From Chryseobacterium sp. JAH (GTDB lineage: Bacteria; Bacteroidota; Bacteroidia; Flavobacteriales; Weeksellaceae), in assembly GCF_001507335.1 (NCBI RefSeq), contig NZ_LMAH01000002.1, forward strand, positions 558,001-622,000: a stretch of 64,000 nt of DNA, written 5' to 3'. Within the stretch, counting starts at the first letter, position 1. Every line of letters begins with the position of its first letter. Both the position numbers and the translations under genes were made by a program. Below, one piece after another: positions 41,355 to 49,991 of this stretch. The notes beneath the pieces were generated by a model. That model saw only the letters and a program-made list of their open reading frames with translations. It searched no databases and had not been told where the DNA came from.

Positions 41355-42443
41355 ATGCCTAAGACAAAAACAGATTGGAATACAATATATGTCGATTTAT
41401 CCCCAAAACTTTTGGGGATTTGTCGCAGATATATCGCAGACCTACAGACTGCGGAAGATCTTTTGCAGGACAGTTTTATTCTGGCAATGCAAAAAAGCCA
41501 TCAGCTGAAAGACGAAAAAGCTTTATTTGGCTGGCTTAAAACCATCGTTGTTAATAACGCTTTGCAATATTTAAGAAGCAGCTGCAAAGAAACTTTCGTC
41601 TCCACAGAAATATCAGAAATCCCTGAACTATTGATCGAAATGAATAACTCTGACACAGAAAAAAATCACGTTTTAACTTATGATTTCACCAGAGAAGAAC
41701 TGTTGAAGTCTATAGACAGTCTGCCATTGCATCACCGTTCGGTTTTCAATTTATATTTTATCGACAACAATTCTCATCAGGAGATTGCAAAATTATTGGG
41801 CATCAATGTAAACACTTCAAAATCACATTTGTTAAGAGCAAAAAAATCTGTTCAGAAGTATTTATTAAACAATTTCGTCAATCAGAATACTCCCAAGAAA
41901 AATAATAAGATCACACAACTGTTTATATTTCTGGGATTGGGTGGCTTGATGTGGGCGCAGACTTTTCAGAGCAAATTTGCAGATTTTAAAATTACTCCAT
42001 CAAGTAATTTTTCAATTCCGGACGATATTTCTTTCAATACTGTTTCATTTTCTGGCTCCACTAAGAATTTCCAGAAAAAACTGATTATTACCGCAACATT
42101 ATTGATTACCCTTATCATTTCAATCGTAGCATTTGAAGAAAATAAAGCAATTAAACAACCAATTTCTAAAAATGAATCTTCAAGTAAAAATGAAATAAAA
42201 AATGGTTTAAATAACAATTCCTCAAAAGCAGAAGCTAACAAAATAACCAATGTCCAAAACGAAGAATTTACCAAAATCAATTTAAAACAAGAAACAGAAA
42301 ATCAAAAGACAGTTGCCAAAGCAATTCTTTCAAAGGAAACAAAATTGCATTCAAAAGATTCCGCTATTATTGCTCCCAAAAAAGTCATTGTTGTAAAAAA
42401 AGTCATCCAGAGAGACACTATTTTTATTGAAAGAGAAAACTAA
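41355..42443 (+). CDS. ECF sigma factor with a membrane-spanning C-terminal extension
   Basis: A 362-residue protein. Residues 10-73 contain sigma region 2 (LLGICRRYIADLQTAEDLLQ), residues 118-172 region 4 (HRSVFNLYFIDNNSHQEIAK, then NTSKSHLLRAKK). Unlike plain ECF sigmas (near 180 residues), it carries about 180 further residues with two hydrophobic segments at about 187-203 and 243-260 and a Lys/Asn/Glu-rich tail ending QRDTIFIEREN. The extension may tether or restrain the sigma as a built-in anti-sigma. The next gene overlaps its end in the DNA but the frames differ. Confidence 0.85.
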   Translation: MPKTKTDWNTIYVDLSPKLLGICRRYIADLQTAEDLLQDSFILAMQKSHQLKDEKALFGWLKTIVVNNALQYLRSSCKETFVSTEISEIPELLIEMNNSDTEKNHVLTYDFTREELLKSIDSLPLHHRSVFNLYFIDNNSHQEIAKLLGINVNTSKSHLLRAKKSVQKYLLNNFVNQNTPKKNNKITQLFIFLGLGGLMWAQTFQSKFADFKITPSSNFSIPDDISFNTVSFSGSTKNFQKKLIITATLLITLIISIVAFEENKAIKQPISKNESSSKNEIKNGLNNNSSKAEANKITNVQNEEFTKINLKQETENQKTVAKAILSKETKLHSKDSAIIAPKKVIVVKKVIQRDTIFIEREN

Positions 42444-42453
42444 TAACTCAAAC

Positions 42454-43326
42454 ATGTTTTTAAGAACCATTATTTTTGTTTTCACAGTTTTACTACTGCA
42501 AACCACACAGGCTCAAAGAACGAAAACAGACACGATATTTGTTTATGAACAAGTAATTGTTTACGATACGGTGTATTTGGAGAAAGCAGTAAAAAGCAGG
42601 ATAAATGACATTCAAATTTCAATACCCACAGTAAAACATCAACTTGTAGAAAACAAAATTTTTAAAATAAATAAAACAACAACACCGAAAAAAACTTTTT
42701 CCCAAAGTTTTCAATACGGTATTGAAGGAGGAATTGGTTTTAAAAACAGTAGTTGGGCAAAACAACTCAGCAGCGACAAGCAACAATTCGGGCAAAATCT
42801 TGGAATCTGGATTTCTAAAAGTGTAAGTAAAAATTTATATCTGATGATATCCGCCAATGTCTATCACTGGAACTCAACTTTTGATCTGGATGCGAATAAA
42901 GAAGATACTTATCTGAATGGGTTTTATTTCACGCAAGACAGCCAACCTTTGCTTTTTCAGAGATTTACCAATAAACATTTTGAATATTCAGCACAGCTGA
43001 AAATCTTATATGTATGGAGAAAATTCAGACCTTTTGTTGGTATTGCTGTGAATAAAAACAGCTATACAATGCAATTTTTAGTTCCTGAAAACAATGTTGT
43101 AAATAAGATTGATGATTTTGAAAGCAATCAATTAAATGTTGGATTTTCATTCGGTGTTCAATATAGGGTTTTACCGAAAGTACTGATAATAGCAGATTAT
43201 CAGCAGTATTCATTAAATAATTTATCTTTAAAAAACAGCTCGTTTGATTTTGACATTTTTAAGACTAATAATACCTTTGCTGAACGAAAACTGAATCTTG
43301 GAATTTCTTATGTTATTTCCAAATAA
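42454..43326 (+). CDS. Outer-membrane beta-barrel protein
   Basis: A 290-residue protein with a signal peptide (FLRTIIFVFTVLLLQTTQA, cleavage after TQA-Q). The mature N-terminus has TKTDTIFVYEQVIVYDTVYL, echoing the QRDTIFIEREN end of the sigma protein upstream. The rest alternates aromatic strands (FQYGIEGGIGFKNSSW; GFSFGVQYRVLPK; LNLGISYVISK) typical of a porin-like barrel. The start at 42454 is preferred to an upstream TTG. It lies 10 bases after the sigma gene and probably belongs to its regulon. Confidence 0.8.
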   Translation: MFLRTIIFVFTVLLLQTTQAQRTKTDTIFVYEQVIVYDTVYLEKAVKSRINDIQISIPTVKHQLVENKIFKINKTTTPKKTFSQSFQYGIEGGIGFKNSSWAKQLSSDKQQFGQNLGIWISKSVSKNLYLMISANVYHWNSTFDLDANKEDTYLNGFYFTQDSQPLLFQRFTNKHFEYSAQLKILYVWRKFRPFVGIAVNKNSYTMQFLVPENNVVNKIDDFESNQLNVGFSFGVQYRVLPKVLIIADYQQYSLNNLSLKNSSFDFDIFKTNNTFAERKLNLGISYVISK

Positions 43327-43350
43327 TAGTTTTCATAAAGCATCTAATTT

Positions 43351-44319
43351 ATGATTTACTTCAAATTTCCTTTTGACGAAAAACTCTATTCAACAGACGA
43401 AAGTTCAGATAAAAAAGTAGTGATTTTCAAATCTTTTGACCAGACTGAAAGTATACTTTTTAATGGAAATACTGTTGAAGTAAATAACATTCCTAAAACT
43501 CTCTCCAGCAAATTATTAACCAACACAGAATTGGTTTTTTCAGCAGAAACTCATGAAGAATATGTAGAAAAACTTCAGGAAGTCATTAAGGTTATTAAAG
43601 AAAATAATCTTCCAAAGTTGGTTCTTTCACGAAGAAAAATTTTTAAAGATTTTAAAGACATCAATTTGGATGAAAGCTTTAAAAATCTTTGCCAATCGTA
43701 TCCGAATGCATTCAGATATATTTTTATTAAAGGTGAAAACGCATGGATTGGCGCCTTCTCAGAAGTTTTAGGAAAATTCAATAAAACAACTCACGAGTTT
43801 GAAACAATGAGCTTAGCGGGAACCATTCCGGTATCTGAAAGCTGGACGGCTAAAGAAATTGAAGAACAAAAACCGGTGTCGTCTTACATCAGAAATGTTT
43901 TAGAAAAATTTAAAATAAATTCTGAAATTCAGGAATCCGAAACTCACGATCATATTTCAGGTAACATTAAACATTTGAGAACTGATTTTAAGCTAAAGAT
44001 TAATCCTGAAGATCTTGACTCAATTATTGAAGAACTTCATCCCACACCAGCCGTTTGCGGAATTCCTAAAAATTTTTGTAAAGAAAAAATTGAGGAATTT
44101 GAAAAATACCCGAGAGAACTGTACGCCGGATATATCAGAATTGAAACGGATAACTTCATCCAATATTTTGTCAATCTAAGATGTGCAAAGCTTTACAGCG
44201 ATGCAATCCATCTGTTCGTTGGTGGCGGAATTACCGCACAAAGTAATCCTGAAAAAGAATGGAGAGAAACTGAATTAAAATCTGAGGCAGTTCTTAAAAA
44301 CCTTTGCTTTTCAAATTGA
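43351..44319 (+). CDS. Chorismate-binding protein, isochorismate-synthase-like
   Basis: A 322-residue enzyme of the anthranilate synthase component I / MenF family. LPKLVLSRRK near residue 82, MSLAGTIPVSESWTAKEIEE near residue 151, LHPTPAVCGIPK near residue 230 and the C-terminal ELYAGYIRIE with VGGGITAQSNPEKEWRETEL match the chorismate-utilising fold. It would make isochorismate for menaquinone or a siderophore. It is short for the family but has the core catalytic region. Lies 24 bases after the barrel gene. Confidence 0.88.
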   Translation: MIYFKFPFDEKLYSTDESSDKKVVIFKSFDQTESILFNGNTVEVNNIPKTLSSKLLTNTELVFSAETHEEYVEKLQEVIKVIKENNLPKLVLSRRKIFKDFKDINLDESFKNLCQSYPNAFRYIFIKGENAWIGAFSEVLGKFNKTTHEFETMSLAGTIPVSESWTAKEIEEQKPVSSYIRNVLEKFKINSEIQESETHDHISGNIKHLRTDFKLKINPEDLDSIIEELHPTPAVCGIPKNFCKEKIEEFEKYPRELYAGYIRIETDNFIQYFVNLRCAKLYSDAIHLFVGGGITAQSNPEKEWRETELKSEAVLKNLCFSN

Positions 44320-44423
44320 TGTTTTGATGTGAAAGATTTTATGGATGCTATGAAAGTTATGCTGATGATTAAAGAAATAATCTGTGTGATTTTAAACAGC
44401 GTATATCAATCTATTTTCTAAAC

Positions 44424-44453
44424 AAAAAATCCTCTTTCAGAAGCCGAAAGAGG
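44424..44453 (-). terminator. Terminator for the marC operon
   Basis: Minus strand: CCTCTTTC, a 7-base loop (GGCTTCT) and GAAAGAGG, followed by ATTTTTTG. It lies 24 bases after the stop codon of the 64-residue protein gene. Confidence 0.85.
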
Positions 44454-44477
44454 AGTATATTTTTATCATAAAAATGA

Positions 44478-44672
44478 TTATTTCTTCACTCCTATTTTAC
44501 TCCATGTATTCAGGATAAAAAGTAAAAACAACCCGACAACACCGCAGATAATTGAAATTACAAACTTCATATTATCTTCTGATGATATTTCAGAATGCCA
44601 ATCTATCGCATAAATATTAATGGCGATAATTACAATAAATACAATTAAAAATACTTTATAAAACTTCTGCAT
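44478..44672 (-). CDS. Small two-helix membrane protein
   Basis: A 64-residue protein with two hydrophobic helices (about residues 5-22 and 37-56, KFVISIICGVVGLFLLFILN) separated by a short acidic loop (SEISSEDN). No family recognised. It starts 3 bases after the marC stop codon on the same strand and precedes the terminator, so it is the second gene of that transcript. It may be a small partner of MarC, inferred from position. Confidence 0.7.
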   Translation of the reverse strand: MQKFYKVFLIVFIVIIAINIYAIDWHSEISSEDNMKFVISIICGVVGLFLLFILNTWSKIGVKK

Positions 44673-44675
44673 GAC

Positions 44676-45278
44676 TTAAAAATTAATATAGTTCTGCACT
44701 AATTGTGCAAAGTTTGCTGTAAATAATTTAATTGAAATTGCTAACAGGATAATTCCGAAAACTTTCTGTAAAATCGACAAAGTCGCTTCTCCCATTTTCT
44801 TTTCTAACCAAGGCGCTGATTTCAGCACCAAATATACGAAAATTGTATTGAGAATGATGCCAAGAATGATATTGATGTCATTAAATTCTGCACGCAATGA
44901 TAAAGTTGTCGTCAAAGTTCCTGCTCCTGCTACCAAAGGAAAAGCAATTGGAACAATTGATGCAGCTTTTGCTTCTGTTGTTTTATTAATTTCAATACCC
45001 AAAATCATTTCTAAAGCAATGATGAAAATAACCACAGCACCCGCAATTGCAAATGAATTGACATCTACCCCAATGAATTTCAGGATCTTATTTCCTACAA
45101 AAAGAAAAACAATCATGATCAATCCAGCAGTTACTGATGCTCTTTTCGCTTCAATTTGTCCGAATTTCTGTTTTAAACTTACAATAATAGGAATAGATCC
45201 GATGATGTCGATCACCGCAAAAAGTACCATAAAACAAGTCATTGTTTCTTTGAAAGAAAAATCCTGAAGAACTTCCAT
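44676..45278 (-). CDS. MarC family integral membrane protein
   Basis: A 200-residue inner-membrane protein with six hydrophobic helices and the family blocks MVLFAVIDIIGSIPII near the start, GNKILKFIGVDVNSFAIAGA, IPIAFPLVAGAGTLTTTLS-like (VPIAFPLVAGAGTLTTTLSL) near residue 110, and a C-terminal SIKLF. MarC was once linked to antibiotic resistance but its transport role is unproven. A -7 box TAATTTTG lies 22 bases before the start. Confidence 0.9.
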   Translation of the reverse strand: MEVLQDFSFKETMTCFMVLFAVIDIIGSIPIIVSLKQKFGQIEAKRASVTAGLIMIVFLFVGNKILKFIGVDVNSFAIAGAVVIFIIALEMILGIEINKTTEAKAASIVPIAFPLVAGAGTLTTTLSLRAEFNDINIILGIILNTIFVYLVLKSAPWLEKKMGEATLSILQKVFGIILLAISIKLFTANFAQLVQNYINF

Positions 45279-45322
45279 TATTCAATAATTATTAATTTCG
45301 CAAAATTATGAATAAAAAATGA

Positions 45323-47065
45323 TTATTTACTAATCTGAGAATACAAATTGATAATATCTTTCAGAAGTTCACCAATTGCATCTTGAGATTTTACAGGAGT
45401 AAATTTTTCTATCTGAATTCTCTGGGAAAGATTTCTGTATTCCTCTGCTACAGAATTTCCCTTATAGTTTTCCAAAAACACTCTGAACTCATCTTTTGAG
45501 CTTTGAAAATATTGATTTCTCACTTCAGAATCCAACTCATCAAAAGTCTTAAAAAACTGATCAAAACTCTGACTGTCTTTTAGGTTTTCAAGATAAGTGA
45601 AGTAATCTCCAACATCCGTTTTCAAACTTTCTCTTATTTCTCTTTCGGTTTCAGCAACTGATCCCAAATCTTTCGGAGCTTTTTTTTCTTTAATTTTAAT
45701 TCGTTTTTTCTGCCAATTTTTAAACAAGAGATAGGCGCAAAATAATCCTAAAAGAATACCAAGATTGATAAATACAACACGCCAATTGAATCTGCTTTTT
45801 TCCTTTACTTTAAATGTTGTTGTTTTTAAAACCGGGCTGTTTACAGTTTCTAATAAAGTATTGGTATATTCATTTACTTTTTCAACCGTTGTACGTGCTT
45901 CCAGCACTTGATCGTGTGAAAATGCAGTAAGATTTAAATTTTCCTGACCGAGATTTACATATTCTTTTTCAACAGGATTAAAAAATGCAAATTCTTCAGT
46001 TTTCACTTGAAGTACACCTGTTTTATTAGGAATAAGCACATAATTAGCTAGTACATAACCTTTCATTCCATCTATTCCTGCAATCACTTTAGAAGTAATC
46101 TTCGGTGTAAAAACTTCATAATCGGGAGAGCTTTGAATTTTTGGCAAATGCATATTTACTAAATTTCCTTCTCCAGAAACTTTTAAAATGACATTGACAG
46201 GTTTTTTAGCCTCTATTTTCTCTCTCGACTCGCGATAAACATCCACCGTGAAATTTCCTACAGCATTTTTAAAACCTTCCGGCGAACCTTCAGGAAGTTT
46301 CTTGACATTCAGTTTTACTTTATTGGAAACGATCTTGTTTTTATGAGCGTAAGAATTTACCGAAGCTGAAACAGATGGTACTTCCACATTTCCCGATTCG
46401 TTTGGAAATACAATGAACATCGCTAAAATCTGCGACGGCATATTTCCATAACCTGAAGGATCAATCTCAGATTTATGAAAGTTGACGGCGTGTACGTTGA
46501 TATTGTCCTGCTCAGGAAGATGAATGTTTTTTACTTTTCGGAGATTGTCGATATTTCGCGAATACACTCTTAAAACCGCCACAGTAGGCTGATCCTGATA
46601 GACATCCCTATCTTCAATTTCCATATTGAGATACACATCATTATCTGTGCTTTTCGCAATTGGTTTTTTCTCAACATCACGGATGAAGATATCAAAAGGC
46701 TCCGTTTTATAGATTTTATTGTTGACTGTGACCAATACAGAACCGATTCTTATTTTCCCCTTCTGTTTAGGTTCAAGTGCGATTTTGGTAATATATTGTT
46801 CTACAGCGAGATTAGTTTCTGGATCTCTGACTCCCTGATTAAATGATCCATTACCTATGATATTGAATTTAGATAAATCCGGTAACTGAATCTTACTCTG
46901 CTGTACCAAATTATCACCATTTAATTCTAAAGTGATGATCAGGTTTACAATTTCTTTACCATTGTAATCACTTTTATCAGGCTTCATGTTGAGCTCTACC
47001 TGTCCGTAAGCAATTACGGACACAAAAGTGAACAATATGTAAAATAATTTTTGTTTCATCACCAA
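45323..47065 (-). CDS. batD: BatD family protein (Bat aerotolerance operon)
   Basis: A 580-residue exported protein. After a signal peptide (cleavage after AYGQ) are several immunoglobulin-like beta repeats (KPDKSDYNGKEIVNLIITLE; QDQPTVAVLRVYSR; EKIEAKKPVNVILKVSGEG), then one transmembrane helix at about residues 426-445 and a cytosolic tail. This is the layout of BatD. It is the last gene of the MoxR-Bat operon, which supports tolerance to oxidative or envelope stress. It overlaps batC by 7 bases. Confidence 0.9.
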   Translation of the reverse strand: MVMKQKLFYILFTFVSVIAYGQVELNMKPDKSDYNGKEIVNLIITLELNGDNLVQQSKIQLPDLSKFNIIGNGSFNQGVRDPETNLAVEQYITKIALEPKQKGKIRIGSVLVTVNNKIYKTEPFDIFIRDVEKKPIAKSTDNDVYLNMEIEDRDVYQDQPTVAVLRVYSRNIDNLRKVKNIHLPEQDNINVHAVNFHKSEIDPSGYGNMPSQILAMFIVFPNESGNVEVPSVSASVNSYAHKNKIVSNKVKLNVKKLPEGSPEGFKNAVGNFTVDVYRESREKIEAKKPVNVILKVSGEGNLVNMHLPKIQSSPDYEVFTPKITSKVIAGIDGMKGYVLANYVLIPNKTGVLQVKTEEFAFFNPVEKEYVNLGQENLNLTAFSHDQVLEARTTVEKVNEYTNTLLETVNSPVLKTTTFKVKEKSRFNWRVVFINLGILLGLFCAYLLFKNWQKKRIKIKEKKAPKDLGSVAETEREIRESLKTDVGDYFTYLENLKDSQSFDQFFKTFDELDSEVRNQYFQSSKDEFRVFLENYKGNSVAEEYRNLSQRIQIEKFTPVKSQDAIGELLKDIINLYSQISK

Positions 47066-47796
47066 TCTTTCTCATTGCTTTGAGGCATTGAGTAGGAATT
47101 CTTGTTTAAAATTCTTCTGGCGGTTTCCTTTTCTTTCTCGCTTACTTTATTCAATATGGAGTTCTCAAGATCTTTAGGCATTTTGCCCTGATTATTTTTA
47201 TCCTTGTCAGGCTGATCACCTTCAGGACTTTCTCCCTCATTCTTCTGGCCCTGTCCTTTCTCCTGCTTAGGATCGCCATTTTTATCTTTGTTTTTCTGCT
47301 GATCGTCTCCTCCGCCGCCTTTACCGGATTTGCTGTCCTGATTTTTCTTTTGCTGCTTTTCTTTTTCTTTCAGTTTGGCAATCTCAAAATTCTTTCTCGT
47401 TGCCTCATTATATGGATCCTGCTTCAGCGATTGCTTATAAAAATCTGCTGCCTTTTCAGGTTGCTCCATCTGCATATATGTATTACCCAAATTATGCAAA
47501 GCCGCTGCTTTATCTGGAATGGTCTGTGAAAGGCTTTGTGCTTTCTCAAACTCTGCTTTCGCCTCTTCATACTTTTTGCTTTTATATAAAGCATTTCCTA
47601 AGTTGTAGTGCGCCGTAAAGTCTTTCTCGTTAGTTTTTACGGCTTCCATATATCTTGATGATGCACCGTCGTAATCTTTACCACTGAATTTCTGATTGCC
47701 TTCATAGACCAAAGTCTTATAGTTTTTCTGCCCAAACAATATGCTTGAGAACGAGAAAGCCATCAACAACGATAAAAATAAAATTTTAGTATTCAT
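47059..47796 (-). CDS. batC: BatC family TPR protein
   Basis: A 245-residue protein with a signal peptide, then three tetratricopeptide repeats (about residues 30-135: FTAHYNLGNALYKSKKYEEA, AAALHNLGNTYMQMEQPEKA), and a low-complexity Lys/Gln/Asp/Gly-rich tail (KEKEKQQKKNQDSKSGKG and onward). TPR proteins of the Bat operon act as scaffolds. The start is the ATG at 47796; a perfect -7 box TAATTTTG (47803-47810) sits six bases before it, so batC has its own promoter within the operon. Confidence 0.9.
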   Translation of the reverse strand: MNTKILFLSLLMAFSFSSILFGQKNYKTLVYEGNQKFSGKDYDGASSRYMEAVKTNEKDFTAHYNLGNALYKSKKYEEAKAEFEKAQSLSQTIPDKAAALHNLGNTYMQMEQPEKAADFYKQSLKQDPYNEATRKNFEIAKLKEKEKQQKKNQDSKSGKGGGGDDQQKNKDKNGDPKQEKGQGQKNEGESPEGDQPDKDKNNQGKMPKDLENSILNKVSEKEKETARRILNKNSYSMPQSNEKDW

Positions 47797-47802
47797 CACT
47801 TG

Positions 47803-47810
47803 CAAAATTA
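47803..47810 (-). promoter_or_regulatory. Internal -7 box before batC
   Basis: TAATTTTG on the minus strand with six bases before the ATG. It begins a 186-base gap after batB (47806-47991), so batC-batD can be transcribed separately. Confidence 0.5.
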
Positions 47811-47991
47811 TTCCTTTATATGTTAAGAAACAGTCTAGTAATTGTTAAAATTGGGTTAAAGTATTCACCGTATTAAGATTTTCACAAATACAAACCATAA
47901 GAATTCTCCAACTCATTAAACTACATTTCACTGCCTCTAAATTAATTTTAAATCAACATTTAGTTATACAAGTTATTGAACTAAAATTGCT

Positions 47992-48999
47992 CTACACATT
48001 AAAATCTCTTTTAGGATTAAATAGAAAAATAATGAGAAAGAAGAAAATAGAAACTGCCAAAAAATACTGATAGTAATGATTTGCATTCTGAGATTTAACG
48101 ATGCTTTCCGTAGAAGATGCTTTTTTGTTTAACGCCTCTATTATTCTATCTGGTGCCTCATTGATATTATTTCCATCAATATAGCTCCCTCCCGTTGATT
48201 CTGCCATTTTATGAAGTGCTTCTGTCTGTCTTTTAGAGATTACAGTTTGCCCATTCATATTGCTTTTATAACCCATCAGCTGCCCAAACTCGTAGTCTGG
48301 AACCGGCGCACCTTCATCAGAACCAATCCCTACTGAAGTAACGATGACCCCCTCTCTATTTGCAAGTTTAATAGCTGCATTATCGTTCCCCTCATTATCT
48401 TCACCATCACTTAGGAGAACTACTTTCCTTGATCCTTTACTGATATCTTTAAACTTATCAACAGCGGTCTCCATCGCTTTCAGAAAATCTGTTCCCTGAA
48501 TTTTCACTGAAGTGGTTTCGACACCGTTAATATAAGTTTCTGCAGAATTATAATCAGTTGTCAACGGCATAATTGAAGTCGCCTGACCCGCAAAAATAAT
48601 CATCCCTACCTTATCGTTTTTGAGCTTCTGCATGGTTTGAATCACAAGATTTTTTGCTTCAACCAAACGGTTCGGCTCAATATCTTCCGCATTCATCGAA
48701 TTGGAAACATCCAGCATAAAAATCACATTATTAAATTTCTGATTGGTCGTCACCTCTTTAGAACCGCTCAACAAATCAATAATCGAGAAAATCAAAAACA
48801 ATGTCGCAACAAAATATAGTACCGGAAAAATTTTAATAAATCCTGATTTTTTTTCAAATAAAGCTTCCTGAAAACGACTTTCTGCAAACAAATCTCTGCT
48901 CTTCTTTTTCCATCTTAAATATCGGATGAGAAAAAAAGACAAGACAGGCAAAAGCAACAAAAGTAATAAGTACCAATAATTTCCTAAATACAATTCCAT
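47992..48999 (-). CDS. batB: BatB family VWA protein
   Basis: A 335-residue protein with membrane helices at both ends and a von Willebrand factor A domain (about residues 90-290). The MIDAS metal site is intact: DVSNSM near residue 95, a Thr in TTDYNS, and LSDGEDNEGN near residue 197. It is a partner of BatA in the periplasm or inner membrane. One-base overlap with batA at 48999 indicates coupled translation. Confidence 0.93.
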   Translation of the reverse strand: MELYLGNYWYLLLLLLLPVLSFFLIRYLRWKKKSRDLFAESRFQEALFEKKSGFIKIFPVLYFVATLFLIFSIIDLLSGSKEVTTNQKFNNVIFMLDVSNSMNAEDIEPNRLVEAKNLVIQTMQKLKNDKVGMIIFAGQATSIMPLTTDYNSAETYINGVETTSVKIQGTDFLKAMETAVDKFKDISKGSRKVVLLSDGEDNEGNDNAAIKLANREGVIVTSVGIGSDEGAPVPDYEFGQLMGYKSNMNGQTVISKRQTEALHKMAESTGGSYIDGNNINEAPDRIIEALNKKASSTESIVKSQNANHYYQYFLAVSIFFFLIIFLFNPKRDFNV

Positions 49000-49991
49000 C
49001 AGCTTAAAAATTTATATAATACCCATCTTAATAATGCATCTAAAAACAGCATTCCCAAAGCAACCCAAAGGAAAATCTTAAAATATTCCTGATAATTATA
49101 AAGTTTAGAAACTTTCACATCAGATTTTTCAAGCTGGTTGATTTCAGCATAAACTTCCTCCAAACTGCTGTTTGAGGTAGCACGGAAATACTTCCCGCCG
49201 GTTTCCAGAGCAATTTCCCTTAACACTGGTTCGTCGATCTGCACCTGCGTTTCACTAAAAACAAGATCTCCAAAAGGGTCAACCGCAGTCGGCATTAAAG
49301 CAATGCCGTTTGTTCCTAACCCAATTGAATAAACTTTAATACTATTATTTCTTGCCAGCTCAGCGGCAACCTGCGGTGGAATTGCATTCTCCACATTGTT
49401 TACACCATCGGTCATCAAAATGATGATCTTGCTCTTTGCTTTACTTGTACGAAGATGATTTACTGCAACAGAAAGTCCTTCACCAATGGCTGTACCGGGA
49501 TAGAGTTCTGCCGTATTCAGATTTTTAAACTCATCAATGACCACCTGATGATCTGAAGTTACAGGAACCTTAGTAAAAGCTTCGGAAGCGTAGGTTACGA
49601 CACCAATTCTGTCATTCGGACGTTTTTCCACAAAATGAATGGCAATTTCCTTCAATGCTGTCAACCGGTCCGGCGAAAGATCTTTAGACAGCATACTCAG
49701 CGAAACATCCACCGCAAACATAATGTCTACACCTTTCGTATCATCTCTATCCTGAGAAATGGTAAACGTTCGCGGTCTTGCCATCGCAATGAAAAGACAA
49801 GAAAGAATAATGTATTTTGATACTTTAAGTAAAAAAAGAACGGGTACAATTCCGCTGCTCGCATTCATATTGTCAACAGTAGGAACCTTAATTCCTTTCA
49901 GTTTCTTTCTGCTTACATCTCTTACCAATAAAGGAATAAACAGAACAAACAGCAGTAAAAACCACGGACTGTAGAATTCAAAACTAAACAT
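48999..49991 (-). CDS. batA: BatA family VWA protein
   Basis: A 330-residue membrane protein with N-terminal helices, a VWA domain holding the MIDAS site (DVSLSM near residue 94, TDGVNNVEN near residue 195), and a C-terminal membrane helix (FLWVALGMLFLDALLRWVLY). It probably forms a complex with BatB. It overlaps the upstream gene by 8 bases, and its stop shares a base with the batB start. Confidence 0.93.
   Translation of the reverse strand: MFSFEFYSPWFLLLFVLFIPLLVRDVSRKKLKGIKVPTVDNMNASSGIVPVLFLLKVSKYIILSCLFIAMARPRTFTISQDRDDTKGVDIMFAVDVSLSMLSKDLSPDRLTALKEIAIHFVEKRPNDRIGVVTYASEAFTKVPVTSDHQVVIDEFKNLNTAELYPGTAIGEGLSVAVNHLRTSKAKSKIIILMTDGVNNVENAIPPQVAAELARNNSIKVYSIGLGTNGIALMPTAVDPFGDLVFSETQVQIDEPVLREIALETGGKYFRATSNSSLEEVYAEINQLEKSDVKVSKLYNYQEYFKIFLWVALGMLFLDALLRWVLYKFLS

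Noticed and set aside
44848..45267. Plus-strand 139-residue frame inside marC
   Set aside because: Antisense to a well-recognised MarC gene, with no supporting signal or family.
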